Shown here: positions 59,989-64,000 of the stretch, in pieces | How positions within the stretch are numbered: the stretch's first letter is position 1 | Layout: each line of letters begins with the position of its first letter | From: Trebonia sp963836195 | Lineage (GTDB): Bacteria; Actinomycetota; Actinomycetes; Streptosporangiales; Streptosporangiaceae | NCBI GenBank assembly: GCA_963836195.1 | Contig: CAWIIX010000030.1 | Span: forward strand, 1-64,000 | Direction of reading: 5' to 3' | Length of the DNA: 64,000 nucleotides | Notes under the pieces: generated by a model | Seen by the model: only the letters and a program-made list of their open reading frames with translations | Database searches by the model: none | Told to the model about the DNA's origin: nothing | Program-made: the position numbers and the translations under genes

Positions 59989-60114
59989 AACCCATCATCT
60001 CGAACGGTCCCGGCCGGCTCTCGACCCGCCCGTTCCCCTGGCCGGTCTCGAGGGCCCGGTAACGGCCAGGGCTCACACCTGTCGCCGAGCGGTCACGCTG
60101 GCGGCTCTAGCCAG

Positions 60115-60143
60115 CCGATCGAACTTCATATAAAATCGATCGG
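60115..60143. promoter_or_regulatory. Inverted-repeat operator and -10 region before the LLM gene
   Basis: CCGATCGA (60115-60122) and TCGATCGG (60136-60143) are perfect inverted 8-mers separated by 13 bp that include TTCATATAAAAT, a -10-like stretch. A dimeric repressor bound here would cover the promoter of the downstream LLM/flavin reductase genes. Confidence 0.5.
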
Positions 60144-60183
60144 GAATTAGGTAAATGTGAGCTTCGACCGCGAGGAGAGCCGG

Positions 60184-61070
60184 ATGGGCGTGGTGCTGCA
60201 CTGGTTCCTCCCCACCAACGGCGACTCGCGCACCGATCTGAGCCTGGGCAACGCGGTCGGCGGGGCGGGCAGCCGGGCCGCCGAGGGCGGCACCGAGCGG
60301 GTGCCCGACATCGGCTACATCGGCCAGATCGCCCGGTCGGCCGAGCAGCTCGGCTTCACCGGGGCGCTGACCCCGACCAGCTCCTGGTGCGAGGACGCGT
60401 GGGTCATGACGGCGGCGCTGACCCAGGTCACCCACCGGTTCAAGTTTCTGGTCGCGTTCCGCCCCGGGCTGATGTCGCCACCCTGGCGGCCCACATGGCC
60501 GCGACCTACCAGCGCGTCTCCGGCGGCCGGCTGCTGCTCAACGTCGTCACCGGGGGCGACGATGTCGAGCAGCAGCGGTTCGGCGACCACCTCGGCAAGG
60601 ACGCCAGGTACGAGCGGGCGGGGGAGTTCCTGCACATCGTCCGCGCGCTGTGGAGCGGTGACCCGGTGACGTTCGCCGGCCGTCACTACGACGTGCGCGG
60701 CGGCCAGATCATCCCGGCCGTGACCTGGCCCGAGATCTACCTGGGGGGATCGTCGGCCCCGGCCCTCGACGTGGCCGCGCGCTACGCCGACGTGTACCTG
60801 ACCTGGGGCGAGCCGCCGCAGGCGGTGGCCCAGAAGCTGGACGCGGTGCGGGCCCGGGCCAAGGCGTTCGCCAGCGACACCGCCGTCGAGGTCGCCAGCG
60901 ACCTGTTCTCGCTGGCCGGGGCGAGCGCCGCCGACGAGCGCTACGACCTGTCCAGGCACTGGCGGAACGCCCGGACGCACGCTAGCCACGACCCCGTCGA
61001 TTGGAAGTATCACCATGTCGGCAACTACCTGCTCAACGACGCCTTCCCCCCGAACCACGGGCAGCTCTGA
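60184..61070 (+). pseudogene. Chimeric gene: LLM flavin monooxygenase joined to the C-terminus of an SfnB/DszC-type dehydrogenase, with frameshift
   Basis: GAGGAG precedes ATG 60184 (MGVVLHWFLPTNGDSRTDLS). The N-terminal part is an SsuD-like LLM monooxygenase (PDIGYIGQIARSAEQLGFTG, TSSWCEDAWVMTAAL); a frameshift lies near 60475. The second frame continues as AATYQRVSGGRLLLNVVTGG and WPEIYLGGSSAPALDVAARY. From about 60860 the sequence switches to AVEVASDLFSLAGASAADE and RHWRNARTHASHDPVDWKYH, the ending of SfnB/DszC-type acyl-CoA-dehydrogenase-like enzymes. About 100 residues of the LLM barrel are missing. An in-frame deletion between two neighbouring sulfur-metabolism genes explains it. Confidence 0.72.
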
Positions 61071-61071
61071 G

Positions 61072-61602
61072 ATGACCGTTACCGACCCACGGCTGGATGG
61101 TGCCAACCCGATGCAGCAGACCGACGTGACGGCCGCCGACTTCCGGCACGCGATCGGCCACTTCGCGACCGGCGTGACCGTGGTCACCTCGGTCGACGCC
61201 GACGGCCAGCCCGTCGGCACCACCGCCAACGCGGTCAGCTCGCTGTCGCTCGACCCGCCGCTGATCCTGGTCTGCTTCGACCGGTCGAGCAAGACCCTGG
61301 AGTCGGTCCGCGCGCACGGCGCGTTCGCGGTGAACGTGCTCGGCGCCCGGCAGCAGCACCTGTCGGCCAACTTCGCCCGCCGCGGCCTCGCCGCCGCCTG
61401 GGAAGGAGTCCGGCACCGCCGCGGCCGCACCGGCAGCCCGCGCCTCGACGGGGTGATCGCCACCCTCGAATGCACCGTGGAGCACCAGCTCGAGGGCGGC
61501 GACCACGAGATCATCGTCGGCCGGGTCAGGGAAGTAGAAACCAGCGGAGACGACACCGCCCCCCTCATCTTCTGGCGCGGCCGCTACCTGTCCCCCCAAT
61601 AA
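61072..61602 (+). CDS. Flavin reductase-family protein
   Basis: ATG 61072 begins MTVTDPRLDGANPMQQTDVT, 176 residues. The flavin-reductase fold shows FRHAIGHFATGVTVVTSVDA, GTTANAVSSLSLDPPLILVC and FAVNVLGARQQHLSANFAR, ending in the usual PLIFWRGRY. It supplies reduced FMN to a two-component monooxygenase, which suits the LLM/SfnB gene 1 bp upstream. Since that partner is broken, this gene may have lost its role or serve another oxygenase. Confidence 0.88.
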   Translation: MTVTDPRLDGANPMQQTDVTAADFRHAIGHFATGVTVVTSVDADGQPVGTTANAVSSLSLDPPLILVCFDRSSKTLESVRAHGAFAVNVLGARQQHLSANFARRGLAAAWEGVRHRRGRTGSPRLDGVIATLECTVEHQLEGGDHEIIVGRVREVETSGDDTAPLIFWRGRYLSPQ

Positions 61603-61709
61603 CCGCCCCGCGATCCCCACGACACCTGTCGCCTACGCCAGCGACCCCGCCTCCGCGCGCCCAATATCCGCTTGCAGGTGCTGTCCCGCGACTGGAAGCA
61701 TCACGTCCC

Positions 61710-62548
61710 ATGCCTGTCTTCGACGCCTTCGACGGAACCGAGCTGGCCTATCACGTCCACGGCGACGGCGAACCGCTGATCTGCCTGCCCGGCGGCCCGA
61801 TGCGCGCGTCCGCGTGCCTGGGCGACCTCGGCGGCCTGTCCCGGCACCGGAAGCTGATCCAACTCGACCTGCGCGGCACCGGCGGCTCGGCGGTCCCGGC
61901 CGACCCGTCGAGCTACCGCTGCGATCGGCTGGTAGACGACGTCCTCGCCTTGCAGGACCATCTCGGCCTGGCCAGCGCGGATGTGCTCGGGCACTCGGCC
62001 GGGGCCAACATCGCCCTGCAGTACGCGCTGTCGCATCCGCACCAGGTGAGCAGCCTCGTCCTGGTCACGCCGAGCGGGCGGGCGGTCGGGCTTGAGCCTG
62101 ACACCGAGATGCGGCGCGAGATCGTCAACCTACGGCAAGGCGAGCCGTGGTTCGCGGGCGCGGCCGCGGCGTTCGAGCGGATCGCGGCCGGCGGGGAGCG
62201 GAGGCCGACTGGGTGGCGACGGCCCCGTTCTTCTACGGTCGCTGGGACGCCGCCGCCCAGGCGTACGACGCGGCCGGGGAAGACCAGACGAATGAGGAGG
62301 CGGCCGAAGCCTTCGGCGCCGACGGGGCGTTCGATCCCACCGGTGCCCGCGCGGGCCTGGCCGATCTAAGGACGCCGGTGCTCGTCATCGGCGGCAGCCT
62401 CGACCTGCAGCGGCCGCCGGCGGTGACCGCCGAGTACGCCGCGCTGTTCGTCAACTCGCGGCTCGTCGTCCAGCCCGGTGCCGGCCACTTCCCCTGGCTC
62501 GACGACCCCGCCCAGTTCGTCTCCGTCGTCACCGAGTTCTTGAACTGA
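61710..62548 (+). pseudogene. Alpha/beta hydrolase (proline iminopeptidase-like), single frameshift
   Basis: From ATG 61710 the frame encodes MPVFDAFDGTELAYHVHGDG, the oxyanion region LICLPGGPM, DLRGTGGSAVP and the nucleophile elbow VLGHSAGANIA (Ser). Near 62200 the frame changes. The other frame supplies ADWVATAPFFYGRWDAAAQA, LADLRTPVLVIGGSLDLQRP (Asp) and PGAGHFPWLDDPAQFV (His). Both halves are well kept, so the break is recent or an error. Substrate unknown. Confidence 0.78.
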
Positions 62549-62602
62549 GGTCTCTGCACCCACCACCTGGCGCCCGCGCTTGGCGAGTCGCAGGGCACCG
62601 GA

Positions 62603-63437
62603 TCACCGGGTACCCGAACGTCTCCGTTCGGCCTGAAACCGGTGGTCGCGCTCGATGAGCCGCCCGATCTCGGCGATCTGGCCCGAGCCGACGTCCCCGT
62701 CCGCGCTCGCGGACGAGCTCGAGCAGCTGGCTGGAGGAGGTGAGGACCTGCGCCCCGAGGCCGTCGGCGCAGCTGATGATCTTCGCCCGGGGATGGTTGA
62801 GCAGGACGACCGGACGCCACGGGACCGGTTGCCCGCGCTTGGCGATGAAGCGCTCGAGCTGCTCGAGCGGCTCCGCCAGCTGCGCCTGCGGCGGGCGGCC
62901 GCCCCGGTCAGCCAGCACGGTCACGTCGCCGACCTCGTTGCCGTAGCTGTCGGAGCGTCGGTACAGCCACTGCTGCGGGGTGATGCGGAACGCCCCGTTG
63001 ACGTGCTTGACCTCGATCGCGAACAGCCCCGTCGGTCCGATCAGCAGGTAGTCGATCTCCCCGCCGCGGTTGCGGTAGCCCTTGAACAACGTCCAGGAGT
63101 CATCGAGGGCGCCGTCAAGGGCGGCGTGCACCTCCCGTTCCCCCTCGGCCCCGGCCTCGAGCGCCGCCTCGTTGCGCGACGGCCCGCGGTCGGCGGGCGG
63201 CGAGGGCGGGCCGGCCCGCTTGCGGCGCCAGACGGCCACCGCCCAGCGCAGCGCCGACAGCAGCCGCCAGCGCGCCACCGCCCGATCACGCCGTTCACGG
63301 GCCTCGCTGACGGCCCGGTCGTAGGCCGCGAGCGCCAGCCGATATCGCTCCTCGTCCCGCTTCCCGGCGCCGGCTCGGCTACGGCGTGCCTGTCGCAGCA
63401 TCTCCCCGGCATGATCGGAAAGCGGGATAAATCTCAT
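62603..63437 (-). pseudogene. NERD-domain (nuclease-related) protein, frameshifted near its end
   Basis: Start placed at ATG 63437 (MRFIPLSDHAGEMLRQARRS). A basic helical N-terminus precedes the NERD domain (about 100-225): GAEGEREVHAALDGAL, FKGYRNRGGEIDYLLIGPTG and LFAIEVKHVNGAFRI contain the acidic/Lys nuclease-like residues. Near 62700 one base is missing; the true ending (VGSGQIAEIGRLIERDHRFQ, stop at 62603) lies in the other frame. The catalytic domain is intact, so even the shifted form might be active. NERD proteins are thought to act on DNA; the role is unknown. Confidence 0.72.
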
Positions 63438-63608
63438 ACCACGAGTATTCGCGGACTCGCGCCCAAGGTCACGGACCATGCGCCGCTAAATCTTCACGGT
63501 GCCTGACCAATGACGGGTCCACCGGCTGCCGTCGGGGTCAGCTGCGGCCCCCGTCGGCGCCCGCGGCGAAGCACGCGATAATGAGTCGTCGGTGGAGGGA
63601 GCTCACCA

Positions 63609-64000
63609 GTGAGCGAGCCTGAGCGCCCGTCGCGGAGATCGGGCGGCGTGAGCGGTGACCTCCTCCTTGCCATCGGGCTCAGCGCGACGCTGGTGGTATC
63701 CCTGGCCGCCGAGGATCTGCTGCGCGGCGCGGACAACCTGCTGGAAACGGCGTGCGCGGTCGGCGCCTTCTGCTGCCTCATACCGCGGCGGGCGGATCCC
63801 CAGCTATCGGCCATCGCGGCGGCGATCCTGTTCGCGGCGTCCGCCGCCCTGGGGTCGTTGGCGACGATACCGGGCCAGCTCGGCGACCTGATCGCGATAC
63901 CCGCCGCCCTGCTGGCCTACTCGCTGGGGACCCAGCGGCGGTCGATCATCGCCCTGCTGCTGCTCACCGTCGGGCTGCAGATAGCGAACGGCCGGACCAC
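63609..64000 (+). CDS. Multi-pass membrane protein, probably a sensor kinase N-terminus (runs off window)
   Basis: GGAGGGAG precedes GTG 63609. The visible 130 residues begin VSEPERPSRRSGGVSGDLLL and contain four hydrophobic segments (LAIGLSATLVVSLAAEDLL, ACAVGAFCCLI, AIAAAILFAASAALGSLATI, LIAIPAALLAYSLGTQRR). This arrangement is typical of the membrane input domain of NarL-type histidine kinases in actinobacteria, but the catalytic part is outside the window, so the identity is tentative. Confidence 0.6.
   Translation, partial: MSEPERPSRRSGGVSGDLLLAIGLSATLVVSLAAEDLLRGADNLLETACAVGAFCCLIPRRADPQLSAIAAAILFAASAALGSLATIPGQLGDLIAIPAALLAYSLGTQRRSIIALLLLTVGLQIANGRT

Overview
The window is high-GC DNA (roughly 70% by eye) from an actinobacterium. 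It shows GTG and TTG starts, tightly overlapping ATGA operons, an F420-type nitroreductase relative, a 13E12-type DUF222-HNH gene, MprF-type lysyl-phosphatidylglycerol synthase and NarL/DevR-type regulators. A Streptosporangiales-like host is my guess; the sequence does not prove it.

Layout. 1-2.45 kb: the end of an SCO1/SenC-type membrane redoxin gene and a lipoprotein gene. 2.5-20.1 kb: an accessory region marked by four same-orientation copies of the 3' end of a tRNA-Lys(CTT) gene (3352, 7695, 8318, 20015). Each lies downstream of about 370-430 bp of conserved non-coding sequence that looks like an integrase attachment arm. No integrase and no intact tRNA lies in the window, so these look like decayed att scars of serial integrations. 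Between them lie an intact IS1634-type element with TIRs and a 6-bp TSD, a frameshifted rve-type transposase, a Phd/RelE toxin-antitoxin pair, two phosphodiester-glycosidase-like genes, a four-gene methyltransferase/esterase/MprF/DMT operon, a flavodoxin gene and a DoxX-Rieske fusion gene. 20.1-43 kb: redox and dormancy-flavoured cargo. It includes a deazaflavin-dependent nitroreductase-like gene, HtrA, a polysaccharide deacetylase, a CtpE-like ATPase, an AMIN-like lipoprotein, a second flavodoxin, a heavy-metal ATPase fused to hemerythrin, an ApbE/ferric-reductase/NuoF-like/ferredoxin electron-transfer operon and a two-component system. DosR-like boxes sit in several promoters.

43-64 kb is more ordinary metabolism: a UPF0303 protein, M20 peptidases, VOC proteins, a class II aldolase divergent from MtnA (possible 5-deoxyribose/methylthioribose salvage), a DHA2 exporter next to a NarL two-component pair, a MerR regulator, a Mct-like CoA transferase with an acyl-CoA dehydrogenase, an LLM/SfnB chimera with a flavin reductase, an alpha/beta hydrolase, a NERD protein and a truncated membrane protein at the edge.

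Pseudogenes are unusually many. Some carry internal deletions and are certainly decayed: histidine kinase, VIT, SRPBCC, P-type ATPase, TerC, SulP, response regulator, HIT. Others show only single-base frameshifts (NuoF-like, sensor kinase, M20, DUF222-HNH, LLM, hydrolase, NERD) and could be real decay or indel errors in a GC-rich assembly. Several decayed genes have a closely related second copy elsewhere in the window, which fits repeated acquisition of similar cargo.
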